64,000 nt of DNA, taken from Hydrangea macrophylla. Lineage: Eukaryota; Streptophyta; Magnoliopsida; Cornales; Hydrangeaceae. Below, in pieces: positions 43,876 through 55,328 of this stretch (positions within the stretch are counted from its first letter, which is position 1; every line of letters starts with the position of its first letter). The notes under the pieces are model-generated. The model did no database searches and was not told the DNA's origin. It saw nothing but the letters and a program-made list of their open reading frames with translations. The DNA lies in NCBI GenBank assembly GCA_033977485.1, contig CM066984.1, forward strand, positions 48,022,600 to 48,086,599, read 5' to 3'. The position numbers and the translations under genes are program-made.

Positions 43876-46800
43876 ATGATTATTTGCTGCTGGAATATAA
43901 GGGGTCTCAACCAACCCTCAAGACAATCAGAGGTTGCGAAATTTATTTATCAAAACAATCTTGATGTGATTGGTATTGTTGAAACAAAAGTTAGACAATC
44001 CAATGAAGATTTGATTAAAAAGAAAATTTTAAAAGATTGGAACTTTGTCACCAACAACACTACTAATTCTGTTGGGAGAATTTGGGTAGGTTGGAATCCA
44101 GATAAAGTTCATCTTTCTATTTTAAAATCTACCTCCCAACTTATCCATACTTTCATAGAAAGTGATGATAAAAATATTTCCTTTGAGGCCTTTTTTGTCT
44201 ACGGTTCTAGCTATGGACTCGAAAGAGTTGAACTCTGGAATACTTTAAAGTCTATTACTGTTGGCCCTAACTCTCCTAATCACATTATATTGGGGGATTT
44301 TAATGTTGTTTTACAACCTAATGAAATTTCTGACCCTAATGCTTGTGTAAACTCTGAGATCTCTGACTTTTGCAATCTGGTAAATCTTTTAAAGCTGTTT
44401 GACCTTAGATACTCTGGTGAGTTTTTCACTTGGTGTAACAGGAGGTTTGGGAGACCTGACTTTACTGAAAGAAAGTTAGATAGGGCCTTAGTGAACCAAG
44501 ATTGGCTGGATAATTTTCCTGATTCCTACACTCATTTTCACAAACCTGGTTTATCTGACCATTCCCCTATTATTACTTATGTGGATAAAATTGCAAGGAG
44601 AAAGGGTAGATCCTTTAAATTCTTCAATTTTTGGACCCAACTGGACCATTATCCTGATACTGTCTCCCAAGCTTGGAATACTAGTGTCAGAGGTACTCTC
44701 CAATACCAAGTTTGCCAAAAGCTTAGACTTGTTAAACATGATTTAAAGAGGTTTAGTAGACTTTTGATTGGTAAAGAAAAACTTAATGTTGATAAAGCTA
44801 GGGAAGAGTTGGAAAATGTACAGTCTGAGCTTCTCCATCACCCTCATGACACTATTCTTATTTCTAAACAAAAAGTGTGCATGGAAAATTTTTTCCAATC
44901 TATTTGGATTGAGGAAGAAACTCTCAAACAAAAATCTAGATTGCAATGGTTGGAATGTGGTGATAAGAATTCCAGATATTTTTTTCAATCTATCAAAGAT
45001 AGGAGAAATAGAAAAAGAATCTTCAAGTTGGAAAAACCTAATGGCCAATTTACTTGTAATATTGATGAAGCGAAATATGAAGCTATTAGACATTTCCAGA
45101 ATCTCCTTGGCTCTCCTGCTGGGAATAACTACCCAGGGATAGAATTTTTAAGGACCATTATTCTTAAAAGGATTCCTGAAAATTATCTTCAAAATCTTGA
45201 CAGAATTCCTACTTCCGAGGAGATTAGAGAGACTTTTTTCTCTTTGCATGATAATAAAGCCCCTGGCCCAGATGGTTTTAATGCTCACTTTTTTAAAAAA
45301 TCCTGGACTACAGTTGGCTCTGGAGTCATTGATGCCATTACTGAATTCTTTACTTCTGGAGAATTGCTTAAGGAGTCTAATGCTACTATTATATCCTTGA
45401 TTCCTAAGGTCCCTAATCCCTCTAAAATGGGGGATTTTAGACCTATCTCTTGTTGTAATACTATATATAAGTGTATTTCCAAAATTTTAGCAAATAGACT
45501 CCAGATGGTGCTCCCATCGATTATTGATCAGGCTCAATCTGCTTTTGTTAAAGGGAGAAAAATTAGTGACAATGTTTTATTAGCTCAGGACCTTTTAAGG
45601 GATTATCATAAGGTTGGTGGTAAACCTCGGGCTGTTGCTAAAGTTGACCTTATGAAAGCCTATGATAATGTTAGCTGGCCTTTCCTTTTTGATTTGCTTG
45701 ATGTTTTGGGTTTCCCCCCTAGGATGAGGAATTGGATTCAAGCTTGTATTTTTACCCCTAGGTACTCCATTAACTTTAATGGTGAATCTATTGGGTATTT
45801 TGAGGGAGCTAAGGGGCTTAGACAGGGTGACCCCATCTCCCCCTATTTGTTTGTTTTCATTATGGATGCCTTTAGCCAGTTACTTCAATGTAATATTCTT
45901 AATGGCCCTTTTTCCTTCCACTGGAAATGCGATAAATTGAAGATTTCCCACCTTTGCTTTGCGGACGATTTAATTATTTTGTTCAATGGTGATATGGACT
46001 CTACTAAGCTTATTAGAAAAACCTTGAATCAATTTTATGACTTGTCTGGCCTTCAAGCTAATAATTCTAAAAGCTGCCTTTTCTTCTCTGGGATTGATGA
46101 TAGTTTGGGTCTTGAAATTCTAAGTGAACTCCAATTTATCAAAGGAAGTCTTCCTTTAAAGTATTTGGGAGTTCCTTTAATTACCACTAAATTAAAAAAG
46201 ATCCATTGTGAAGAACTTGTCACAAAAATATGCTCTCGGATCAACTCTTGGAAGTCCAAGTCCCTTTCTTTTGCAGGTAGAACCCAACTCATCCATTCTG
46301 TCCTTACTGGTATTCAACTTTATTGGTCTGGTATGTTTATTCTTCCGAAAAGTGTTCTTAAACAGGTTGAGAAAGCTATGAAGAGATTTCTTTGGACGGG
46401 CAATACAGAGAATGCTCATGGAGCCAAAGTCGCCTGGGCTAATGTCTGCAGACCCAAACAAGAGGGAGGCCTCGGGTTTAAGGATATTTTCCTCACTAAC
46501 ATTGTGCTTAATCTTAAACACCTTGGGTCCCTTCTTGATCCAACTAATAAATCCTTGTTTAGCATTGGATTCATTTGTACATGATCAAAACCAAAAGTAT
46601 TTGGGAGGTGAAAGCCCCCGGACAATGCTCTTGGTATTGGAGAAAGCTTTTGAAGCTTAGAAATATTGCTAGACCCATAATCAAGCATAAAATTGGTAAT
46701 GGTTTGGATACATTTCTTTGGCATGACAATTGGCTCCCAAGTGGGCCTTTATTTGAGAAATATACCAACAGGATTGCCTATGATGCTGCTATAACTCCAA

Positions 46801-47501
46801 ATGCTAAAGTAGCAACTATTATCTCCCATCTTGATTGGAATTGGCCTGGTTCGATTTCCATTGGACTAAATGAGGTCCGGGACCTCTTGTCAACTTTCTA
46901 CAAACCTTCTGGCCTGAATGATAAAATTGTTTGGATTACTTCTCCTAATGGAAAGTTTAGCTTTTCCCATGTTTGGAACCACCTTAGACCCTCCAACCCG
47001 GTTATTCCCTGGTATCCTTTTGTCTGGTATTCTGGATGTACGCCTCAACAGAATTTCATTCTTTGGCTTGCCATCCAGAATAGGCTTGCCACACAGGATA
47101 GAATTTGCAATTTTACTCTGGGTCCACTTGCATGTACTTTTTGTCTTAGGCAAATGGATTCTCACAGCCATCTTTTCTTTGATTGTGATTATTCTAAATT
47201 TATTTGGCAGGAATTGATGCTGCGTTGTGACCTGACTTCGAATGGAACTTCCTGGGATAGCACTATTCATTGGATGATTTAGCATTGGAAGGGAAAGACT
47301 CCCCAGCATATGATTCCCAGGATTTGCCTGGGAGTTACCATCTACGGCCTGTGGAGGGAACAGAACAACAGGAGTTTTCAGAACGCCTCTACACCAAAGG
47401 AACAACTACTGAGGAATTTTGTCTCGCAAATTTATGCTCAAATTAGAAACAAATGGAAAGGGCAATTCTACCTTGATGCCTGGTTGATTAAGTGGCATTA
47501 G
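43876..47501 (+). pseudogene. LINE E ORF2: endonuclease, reverse transcriptase, zf-RVT; frameshift and stop
   Basis: ATG at 43876 (MIICCWNIRGLNQPSRQ). The EEP endonuclease has IVETKVRQSNEDL, ILGDFNVVLQ, RKLDRALVNQDW and the final SDHSP motif. Reverse transcriptase has KAPGPDGFNAHFFK, GDFRPISCCNTIYKC, LMKAYDNVSW, LRQGDPISPYLF, and the active-site HLCFADDLIILFNGD. The zf-RVT region has [20 protein letters not shown] and [14 protein letters not shown] frameshift at about 46556-46575 (after DPTNKSL) and TAG at 47280-47282 (CAG in relatives) break it. The end is at 47499-47501. All catalytic motifs I can see are intact, so it died recently. Confidence 0.92.
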
Positions 47502-47743
47502 CTCGTTGTATGTTTGTGCCTTTTTTCTCCTTGGAGTCGTTCTTTGGGACTTCCCTTTGGGTTATTTTCTGTGTACTTTTTTTGTGATTGGTTTTTGAGA
47601 TTTGCCTTGTGAGGCATTTGTTGTGGTTTGTTTTGCCACTTGTCCTTTTGCTTTGTGCTTTTTGAATATCCTGGGGTATGCCCCTTGTACATGTGTACAG
47701 CCCTTTTCGGATTCTATTTACCATTTTTTTCCGAAAAAAAAAA

Positions 47744-50477
47744 TGATTTCCTATTGTGTCTCTTCTTCTCACCACATCTACTACACTTGACACCCCGCAT
47801 ATTCTCTCCCCTAGATGGGATCCTCTTCTTCTTAGGTCTACCAGGTAGCTTCCTAGTAATAGGAGGTAAAATGAATCCATCAGATGTGACTTTGTCTATC
47901 CTACCAAATGTCACAATTGGGTGAATAGGCTCAGAAATCGCAAGTTCATAATAACTAGTTAAGAAATATGGCTCGATATAATCCAAAATCACCTTCCCAG
48001 AAAAATGGCTACTTCTATCAAGAACGGATGCAGCATGAGAACATGGGAATCCATGCTCTTGCCACTTGCCACACTTGCAAATCCTTTGACCAATATTGAC
48101 AAACATCGACGGTTCATAGTGCACCTCAAACAAAAACTCACTAGAATAGCTAATACGCCATGTCCTGCCTTTGTCTAACGCTTCCTGCAATCGGTCATGC
48201 ATCAAATGCACAAGAGCACTTCCCCAACTTTTGCATTGTTTTGTCATGTTCGCCCTACTCTTCATTATTTGCACCCGTATATTGTCAATCATACTAGTAA
48301 TGGGCATTTGGCGTGCTTCGTCAATCATTTTATTCCATGCCTCCGCAACACTAGAGGACATCTCACCATATCTTTTACCAATAAAAAAAGCATTGCACCA
48401 GTTCCGAACAGGCACATCCTTCAAAAAATCAACCACCTTATCTCCCCCCTCGTTCACCAAATAATTCCACTTTTCGAGATACAACTCGTAATCAGGTGCA
48501 TATGCACATTCAGTCATCATGAACATAAGCCGACTACGAAGCTTCGAATCAACCTTTTTAAGCTTGTCCATCATGTTGTACTTCATGTGAAACAAGCAAT
48601 AACCATGGTAATCATTAGGGAAAATTTTCTTTATTCCTTCAACGATGCCAACGTGCCTATCCGAAATGAAAGTATTTCTTCGACTAGTGTCCACTATAGA
48701 TTTCAACTCGTTCAAAAACCATTCCCAATTGTCTTTATTCTCAGCACTTATTACATCAAATCCAAGGTTGTACACTTCTGCCAACAAGAAAAAAAATCAA
48801 TATTTAAATAGCCAAAATCAATATTCTCACATCTATGCATAATATTCTCACAAAAAGAATTGAAGTTTGCACTGTTATCAACGAAGTTCTATTATTCTGC
48901 TTCTGTAATTACTATTCAAGTCCCCCAACAGATATGCACAGATGTGATATATATCAAAACAATCTGGATCTTAAGCGGACCTTAAAAAACGGACTGTGTA
49001 AAAAGTGAGAATTTCTCACTTTTTTTGTGTGAAAATTCAAAAGTGAGAAATTTGAAAATGTATGAAATTCTCACTTTTTTGTGAGAAATTCTCCCCTTTT
49101 ACACAGTCCATCTTTTAGTTCCGTTTTTTAAGGTCCGCTTAGATCCGGACTGTATCAACGAATATCGTGAAAACAATATTTTGAAAAAATATTTAGCCAA
49201 TTTGCCTTACAAATATGTAAAATTGTCACATTATTTAAACAATTTTGTGCTATTCCCAGTAATATTCTATATCACATTCTTTCTAAAATAGCAACATATT
49301 TTATACCTTTGTTGGTTGTTTTACATGCTGCGCCCAGCAATACGCCTCTATGTCGCCCTTTCAAAAATGTCCCATCTAGAAATATTAGTGGTCTAATGTA
49401 TCTAAACCCATTGACGCAAGCTGCAAATGACACAAAACATCGTCTAAACCTGTTCGTCAACGGACTCACTTCAAGAACAAGATGGCTTCCAGGATTCACC
49501 CTCCGAGCCTCCTCAAAATACCATCTTAACTGATCAAACGACCTAGAGTGGTCTCCATATATATTACTCTTAGCATTTTCAACGCCAAACCAAGCCTGAT
49601 AATATTTAACATCAAGACCATATCTGTCCTTCATCTCCCCGATTATCTTAACTGGAGGGAACAAGGGCTCATTCCGAATTTTGTCTTCCATCAACTCACC
49701 CACCAACTTCGAAGTAACACGAGGATGATAAGATTTGCGAACAACTGACCCACAAGTATGCTGCTTGTTGAACTTCCGTATATAAAAGTATCCATTGATC
49801 GCCGACCTAGCCGCATAAATACGCCATTGACAACCCTTGTCATCACGGAATTTACAAACAGCAACCACACGCTGTTTATCATTCTTCAAATACTTGAAAT
49901 CAAAACCAACTTCTATGGAAAACTTACAAAGTGCTTTACGAAACTCTACAGGACCTCCTTCAAACTTCTGTCCTTCATCTTGTATGCCCAAACTCCACTG
50001 AGTTCCCATCAACAACTCCTCCCGATGAGCAAAAAAATTAGGTTCATCATCATGATCATCAGCAACATCCAACGACCAAGTGCCATTACATTCATTTCGA
50101 TCCGCACCCTTACATTTACCAAACTCCGATCCATTCATATCATCTTCAGCCACCCTTACATTTACCTCAATGTCAACACGATTTACATTCATATGCGTAC
50201 AAACCATAATCATGGTGGACATGTCCATTTCACCCTCCAACATACACTTGCTATACCCAGGAACTCCATACCTTAGAGACAAATTATCTACATCCATGAA
50301 TGACCATTTCTCATCCAGAAAATCTGACAAGATCCAAAAATGTTGCGTTATTTGGAATTGTGCAGATAGCAATCTCACCACGATACTCGCAAAATGCAAA
50401 AATCTGGTTCTCCATTGATGATATTTATCCCTACAATCACAAACACATGTTAACAACTGAGGACGAGTAATTTTCAC
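47744..50477 (-). pseudogene. MULE transposase (MURA-type, DDE + SWIM), C-terminus lost
   Basis: Exon 1 is 50477-49307 and exon 2 48777-47744, joined by a GT-AG intron (48778-49306) that keeps frame. Exon 1 has the MuDR N-terminal region (FSIEVGFDFKYLKNDKQRVV, CKFRDDKGCQWRIYA, HTCGSV) and the first catalytic Asp in PLIFLDGTFLKG. Exon 2 has ISAENKDNWEWFL, the second Asp in FISDRHVG, a plausible Glu in SSVAEAWNKM and the SWIM finger CKCGKWQEHGFPCSH. A final zinc knuckle (CSRCGEKKRHNR) is cut by LINE E. No stop is visible in the exons, so loss of the tail by insertion is the main damage. It cuts and joins the element ends in this family. Confidence 0.88.
48962..49149. mobile_element. Small TIR element (MITE-like) in the transposase intron
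   Basis: Arms GGATCTTAAGCGGACCTTAA (from 48965) and, inverted, TTAAGGTCCGCTTAGATCC (to 49145), with ACACAGTCC/GGACTGTGT inside, enclose several GTGAGAA/TTCTCAC blocks. The whole could fold into one hairpin of about 190 bp. It lies within the intron on -, with CAATCTGGATC at one end and GATCCGGACTG at the other; no sure target duplication. Confidence 0.65.
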
Positions 50478-50573
50478 AGTACAATTTATAATGTGGATGA
50501 TTACAATCTATGATTATAATGGGGAAAAAATGAAAACCTTTCATATGATACGTGAAATAAATAACATTTACTA

Positions 50574-50811
50574 CCTCCCTCCCTCCCTTTTTGGGAATCC
50601 AACTATTTAAGGGGACAAAAGGAATCTACACCTACTTTCCACAATTACCCATAATCATTGCACTTTCTTTTTTGTTTTGTTTTGGTATTGGTTGTAAGGA
50701 AGGGCAATTTGGAAAACTAAGTAAAATTTATATATTAATTTAGAAAAGTGGACAACAATTTTGGGACATACCAAAATAGAAAGGATGACACATAAAATGG
50801 GACGGAGGGAG
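50574..50811. mobile_element. Stowaway-like MITE upstream of the transposase gene
   Basis: 238 bp with ends CCTCCCTCCCTCCCTTTTTG and, inverted, CTCCCTCCGTCCCATTTT, flanked by TA at 50572-50573 and 50812-50813. CTCCCTCCGTCCC is the usual Stowaway (Tc1/mariner-derived) terminus. It lies about 100 bp upstream of the transposase ATG on -. Confidence 0.85.
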
Positions 50812-50860
50812 TATGTAATTTTCTCACACTGTTTACAGAAATTCTCACCTTTTCCTTGAA

Positions 50861-51841
50861 CCTTTAAACTTCCACGCAAGATTATTTGTTATTTTTGTGA
50901 TGCGAAACAATTAACCATGTTTACATGCAGATTTAAAAATGCTCTTTTTTGAAACAAAAATCAGCATAATTTTTGGGATACAACACATTATCCATTATCT
51001 CCTATAAATCCTCTCCGTTTAATAACTACCTTATTTGGACTTTGTTAAATTTCACATGTTTGCATATATGTGTATACATATAATCAGTTATATATATATC
51101 ACGAGGGTATAATGATTCAGATTTGAACTAACTATTTAGGAATATGGACTAATTATTAATTTCTATTACAAATTAAGGATTAATTTATGTTAACCAAATC
51201 AAGAAAGAATCCATTTCTATTAATGACCATATTTAAAGAACAAATCGTATATTTCTATTCTCAAAACTCATTTATAATCATTTCTATTTTTCTTTCTAAT
51301 GACATACGTGGTCCATTAAAATTTATCCATACCGCACAAGAGCTAGAAATAATTGTAAAATAATTTGTGAGAATGAGCTCTAACCTAGCAATAGCATTTA
51401 CTCTGTCGTGAGTTGTTTGGGTATCGCTGAGGGGTGGATTGTGATTGCCGACAAAATATTTTGACTGGGGACGAGATTTTGCCGCATCACTGTTTCTGTA
51501 ATTATTTCATCACTGTTGTTACTTGGTGTATTTATCGTTTTGGATCTGGTATTGTATTCTTCGATTTGTTATTCTGTTTTGTTTGTTCTTTTAGATCAGA
51601 GAGAGAAAGGCTGAGTTTGGGTGGGCATGGGCGATATAGAGATTTTATAGAGAAGAGATCTAGATGGTTTAGATACGTAAGGAAGGAGGGAGGGAGGGAG
51701 GGAGGGAGAGAGAGGTGGAAGTTGGAGGGAGGGAGGGAGAGAGTGGTGGAAGTTAGAGGGTGGGTTGCGTTGGATTGGATTGGATTGGATCAGGGGGTGG
51801 GGGTGGGGGGTATTGAAAGAAAGAAAGGAGAGAAGAAGGAG
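50861..51841. other. Intergenic DNA and MED26 5' region
   Basis: No gene up to the MED26 start. 51040-51360 is AT-rich. 51434-51841 is an open frame upstream of the chosen ATG, but its sequence is low-complexity (GGGA repeats 51681-51735, TGGAT repeats 51772-51791) and is better read as 5' UTR. The MULE motif is last seen at 51367-51373. Confidence 0.45.
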
Positions 51842-52027
51842 ATGATGGATATGGAGGAATTTAGGAAGATATTGTCGAAATCAGGGGTGGACGTGTGGAC
51901 ATTAATAGAGACGGCGATAAGCGTGGCATCGTTGGATTACAGAGAAGAAATCAAGTATCGGAGAGATGATATCGTCCAACGCCTTTACACCAGTACGGCC
52001 ACACCCTCCTCCTGTCCCAACTGCTGC

Positions 52028-52059
<32 letters not shown>

Positions 52060-52546
52060 AGTAGAAGATGTAGATGCTGCTGCTGGTACTGCTGGACAGC
52101 TTCCTCCTCCGATCCACAAAGATGATGATGATGGTGATGTAGTAGCTGCCGCTGCTGCTGCTATTGCTGTTGCTTCATCTCCGGAGTCCATTCATAGCGT
52201 TGACAATAATCTCCCCCAACAACCACAACCAGATCCATACGCTGGTTTGTTCGATGATGACGACGATGATGAACAATCACAACTTCTCAAAATTAAGGAG
52301 CAGCTTGAGGATTCTCACCAGGTATTTTGTTTTTGTTTTTCATTTTCCGATTCAAACTTTTTTTTTTTTTTTTCCTGTCTTTAATTTTTTTGCACTTCCA
52401 GTCTGAAGACTCTTTGGTTGAATTGCTTCAAGGCCTTGCAGATATGGACATAACATTCAAAGCTCTCAAGGTAAAAAACTAGTACTGTTGTTATTGGATT
52501 AATTTCACTTCCCCCACCCCCTTCCTGTATGTCCTTTTAACCTTAA

Positions 52547-52620
<74 letters not shown>

Positions 52621-52928
52621 CTGTCTGTTTTAGGAAACTGACATCGGGAGGAATGTAAATCGATTGCGGAAGCATTCATCCAGTGATGTACGCAGATTGG
52701 TTAAACAACTCGTGAGGTTTGAATATTCACATCTCGCCCATTATAGAAAAATTATATATACATATATCTATATTACTGTACCATATACTCAAATAAAGCT
52801 AAGTAGTTACTGAAGTTGTTGAATGTTGGTTGTTGTTTGGTAACAGAAAATGGAAAGATTTAGTTGATGAATGGGTTAAGTTGAATACTCGTGGGGGTGG
52901 ACTCACTTCCTCCACTATCATCAGTAAA

Positions 52929-52975
<47 letters not shown>

Positions 52976-55328
52976 ACCACTGTTATAAACTTCTATATAT
53001 GTAAACTTCCTACATTATTATTATTGTGAAGTGAATTAAGTTAAAAATGAGGTTCATTAATGGTGGCAGCTGATGGAGACTCGCCACACCAGAACCCACC
53101 AAGGAATCTTCAAAATGGTCATCACCACCAGGTGATTTTTTATTTTTGGTTGAAAAATCCAGTGGTGCTGTTTTCAACAAGAGAACAAGTAGTTGAAAAT
53201 TCCAAACTTTTGATCTTAATAGTTATGTTCTTTTACAGATTCCTGATTTTGGGTATTCTCCAAATCCACACAGTTAAGTTTTGGAATAGGATTTTTCGTA
53301 TTTCATTTTGGTTAGTTGCTTCTCTGAAATGCATTTTCATCAGTCTTTTCTTCAATTTCTTTCATACTTTCTTCTAGATGGGGCATCTAGTTCAGACAGG
53401 AACAATTTGGAACCAGAACACAGGGCGACAACAATTGCTAGAACACCACAATCTGCATCTGCTTCTGCTCCTCCTCCAAATGTACTATATATATCTCATG
53501 CACACCTTAATTTACTGTCATCCTCTTAACTCTTTTGGTAGCTGAGGAGGAACTAAAGAAAAATGCACATCAAGTTTTGGGTGGTGGTTGTCGTTTTGAT
53601 TTCCCAATTAAAACTGGATACTGGAACTCTCTTAAGTAGAGCAAAGTAGTTGGGTGGGTTGAGATCTCTGATTTCATTTTAATTCTCCTTTTTTTAGGGA
53701 ATTGCTATGTACACCCAAATTCCTTTATTCTAGTCATTTTTCTTGTAAAAATACTCACTTTTGTAAATTGAATGGGGTATATAGCAAAATTAGCAGTGTA
53801 CATAGCAATTGCCCTTTTTTTAAGGTATGATTAAAACGAACGATCGCCTTGGTTTGGTAAAGAACAAGTTGTCTAGATATTTCGAAGTCAACTGTTCAGA
53901 ACCTGTTCTTTTTTAATCAGTTCTTGTATTTACCCAAACTTACTCAAAATGTGATTGCACTCCGTCATCGTCTTAGGCTCTAAGACTGAGGAAAATAATT
54001 ACTAGTACCAGTATTCTGAATTAGGCTATAATTGTGATACTGCAGAGACCAAGGAAGGAGACGAGTATAGATCCTGAAAGGCTGGCTTCGGCAAGGAGGA
54101 GACTTCATGAGAACTATCAAGAAGCTCAAAATGGTTATTTTACTTTCTTTTTTATTTGGTTTATTTTGTGTTGATCTGTTTTTGTTTTAGAATTCTGTTA
54201 TCTATGTTTTTTTTCTTTCGGAAAACGGTAAATAGATTCCAAAAAAGGGCTGTACACAAGTACAAGGGGCATACCCCAGGATAAACAATCAAGCACAAAG
54301 CATAAGGACAAGAGGCAAACAAACCACTAGGAATGCCTCAAAAGGTCAAAAGAACAACAAAGAAATCCAAACCAAGCACAAACAACAAAATCAAAAGGAA
54401 AAACCTCCAAACAACACTATTCCCAATTACTCAGTAAGGCTTGAAGATGGTTGTGAATTTTCCATTTGATCCTAATTTGAGCATTGATTTGCGAGACAAA
54501 CAACTTCAAGAGATGCTCTTTTGGAGTAGATGAGTTCTGAAAATTCCTTTTGTTTCTTTCCCGCCAAAGGCCATAAATTGTAACCCCCAAACAAATTCTG
54601 GGTATCATGTGCTGAGGTGTCCTCCCCTTCCAGTACTGGATCATCCAAGAGATAGTGCTATCCCAAGTGGTGCCATTCCAAATCAAGTCACATCTCATCA
54701 TCAAATCCTGCCAAATGAAATTGGAGCAAGTACACTCAAAGAAAAGGTGGTCATGAGAGTCCATTTGCCTAAGGCATAAAGAACAAGCTAAAGGCCCAAG
54801 AGTAAAATTACAAATTCTATCTTGGGTTGCTAGCCTTCTCTGGATGGCTAACCATAATATAAAGTTCTGTCTAGGAGTGCTCCCAGAATACCAAACAAAA
54901 GGGTACCAAGGGACATCAGGATTAATGGGTCTAAGGTGGTTCCAGACATGAGAGAAATTAAACTTGCCATTAGGAGAGGTAGTCCAAACAATTGTTTTGT
55001 AGAGCATTTGGTTGATAAAAATTGGACAAGAATGCCCGAACTTCATTTAAGCCAATGGAGTTAGAGGTGGGCCAATTCCATTGAAACTGAGAAATAATAG
55101 TTGCCACTTTAGCATTAGGAGCAATAGCAGCATCATAGGCAATCCGAGATGTGTAACTATCTTTGGTTTTGTTCTAATTTTGGTACTGATTATGTTTGTT
55201 TTGTGTTGGTTTGTGAAGCGAAAAAGCAAAGAACTATTCAGGTGATGGATATACATGAGATACCAAAACCAAAGAATGGGTTCATCACCAAAAACAAAGG
55301 CAGCTCTCAGGGAAGGCATTATCGGTGA
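51842..55328 (+). CDS. MED26: Mediator complex subunit 26 homologue (TFIIS N-terminal/LW domain)
   Basis: Nine exons with GT-AG borders: 51842-52321, 52402-52470, 52634-52716, 52847-52923, 53070-53131, 53239-53272, 53378-53481, 54046-54133, 55219-55328; 1107 nt, 368 residues, no stops. The N-terminus has [15 protein letters not shown] and [20 protein letters not shown]. An Asn run and Ala/Asp tracts follow (about 62-145). The LW domain spans exons 2-4 ([52 protein letters not shown]). PDFGYSPN and a C-terminal block [36 protein letters not shown] complete it. MED26 links Mediator to Pol II elongation factors in the nucleus. I recognise the plant b/c type but cannot tell which. ATG 51842 was chosen because upstream sequence is low complexity; 51845 or 51851 are alternatives. 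Intron 8 holds a LINE fragment, intron 7 a MITE. Confidence 0.9.
52549..52617 (+). repeat. (TC)n(AC)n microsatellite in MED26 intron 2
   Basis: About 33 bp of TC repeats run directly into about 35 bp of CA repeats, ending 16 bp before the exon 3 acceptor. It replaces the usual polypyrimidine context, so length changes could affect splicing. Another TC run lies at 52931-52970 in intron 4. Confidence 0.9.
53696..53815. mobile_element. Short MITE in MED26 intron 7
   Basis: AGGGAATTGCTATGTACAC at 53696-53714 is matched, inverted, by GTGTACATAGCAATTGCCCT at 53796-53815, giving about 19-bp terminal inverted repeats around an AT-rich centre. It lies in T/A-rich flanks, so the duplication cannot be told. 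Superfamily not assigned. Confidence 0.7.
54207..55158 (-). mobile_element. LINE G, 5'-truncated, in MED26 intron 8
   Basis: Poly(T) then TTTCGGAAAACGGTAAATAG at the left end mark the LINE 3' terminus. The right end falls inside ORF2 at codons for [10 protein letters not shown]. About 950 bp, making up nearly all of the 1085-bp intron. TATCTATG and TATCTTTG at the two sides may be an 8-bp duplication with one mismatch; this is weak. Confidence 0.85.
54417..55158 (-). pseudogene. LINE G ORF2, C-terminal zf-RVT part
   Basis: From the truncation point: [17 protein letters not shown], a frame break near 55045, then [65 protein letters not shown] and a stop at 54417-54419. It is the last third of an L1-type ORF2 without the reverse transcriptase core, antisense to MED26 and spliced out with the intron. 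Confidence 0.82.

Larger units (their letters stand above)
41690..47743 (+). mobile_element. LINE E, nearly full length, inserted in the MULE transposase
   Basis: A + strand L1-type LINE with long ORF1 and ORF2, a 3' UTR with GGGGTATGCCCC (47673-47684) and TGTACATGTGTACA (47686-47699), and TTTTTTTCCG plus A to 47743. Its 3' end abuts the transposase zinc-knuckle codons read on -. It is the most complete autonomous-type LINE in the window: only two stops and one frameshift are evident. The 5' boundary is approximate. Confidence 0.85.
33640..50860. mobile_element. Large Mutator-like element with Ulp1-type gene and transposase (ends approximate)
   Basis: A + strand gene with a DUF1985-like region and an Ulp1 (C48) protease (35056-41072) faces a - strand MURA-type transposase (47744-50477). 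The noncoding parts of both halves share a frequent motif (TTCTCAC/GTGAGAA) that is absent from the inserted solo LTR and rare elsewhere; this ties them to one element. Later insertions are a SINE, a micro-LINE, a solo LTR, LINE E and small MITEs. I could not find terminal inverted repeats or 9-bp duplications by eye, so ends are set by the motif distribution. Ulp1-carrying MULEs are known in plants. Confidence 0.65.

Noticed and set aside
51434..51841. Extending the MED26 start upstream to 51434
   Set aside because: The added residues come from GGGA and TGGAT repeats and do not resemble the family N-terminus, which begins at MMDMEEFRK.
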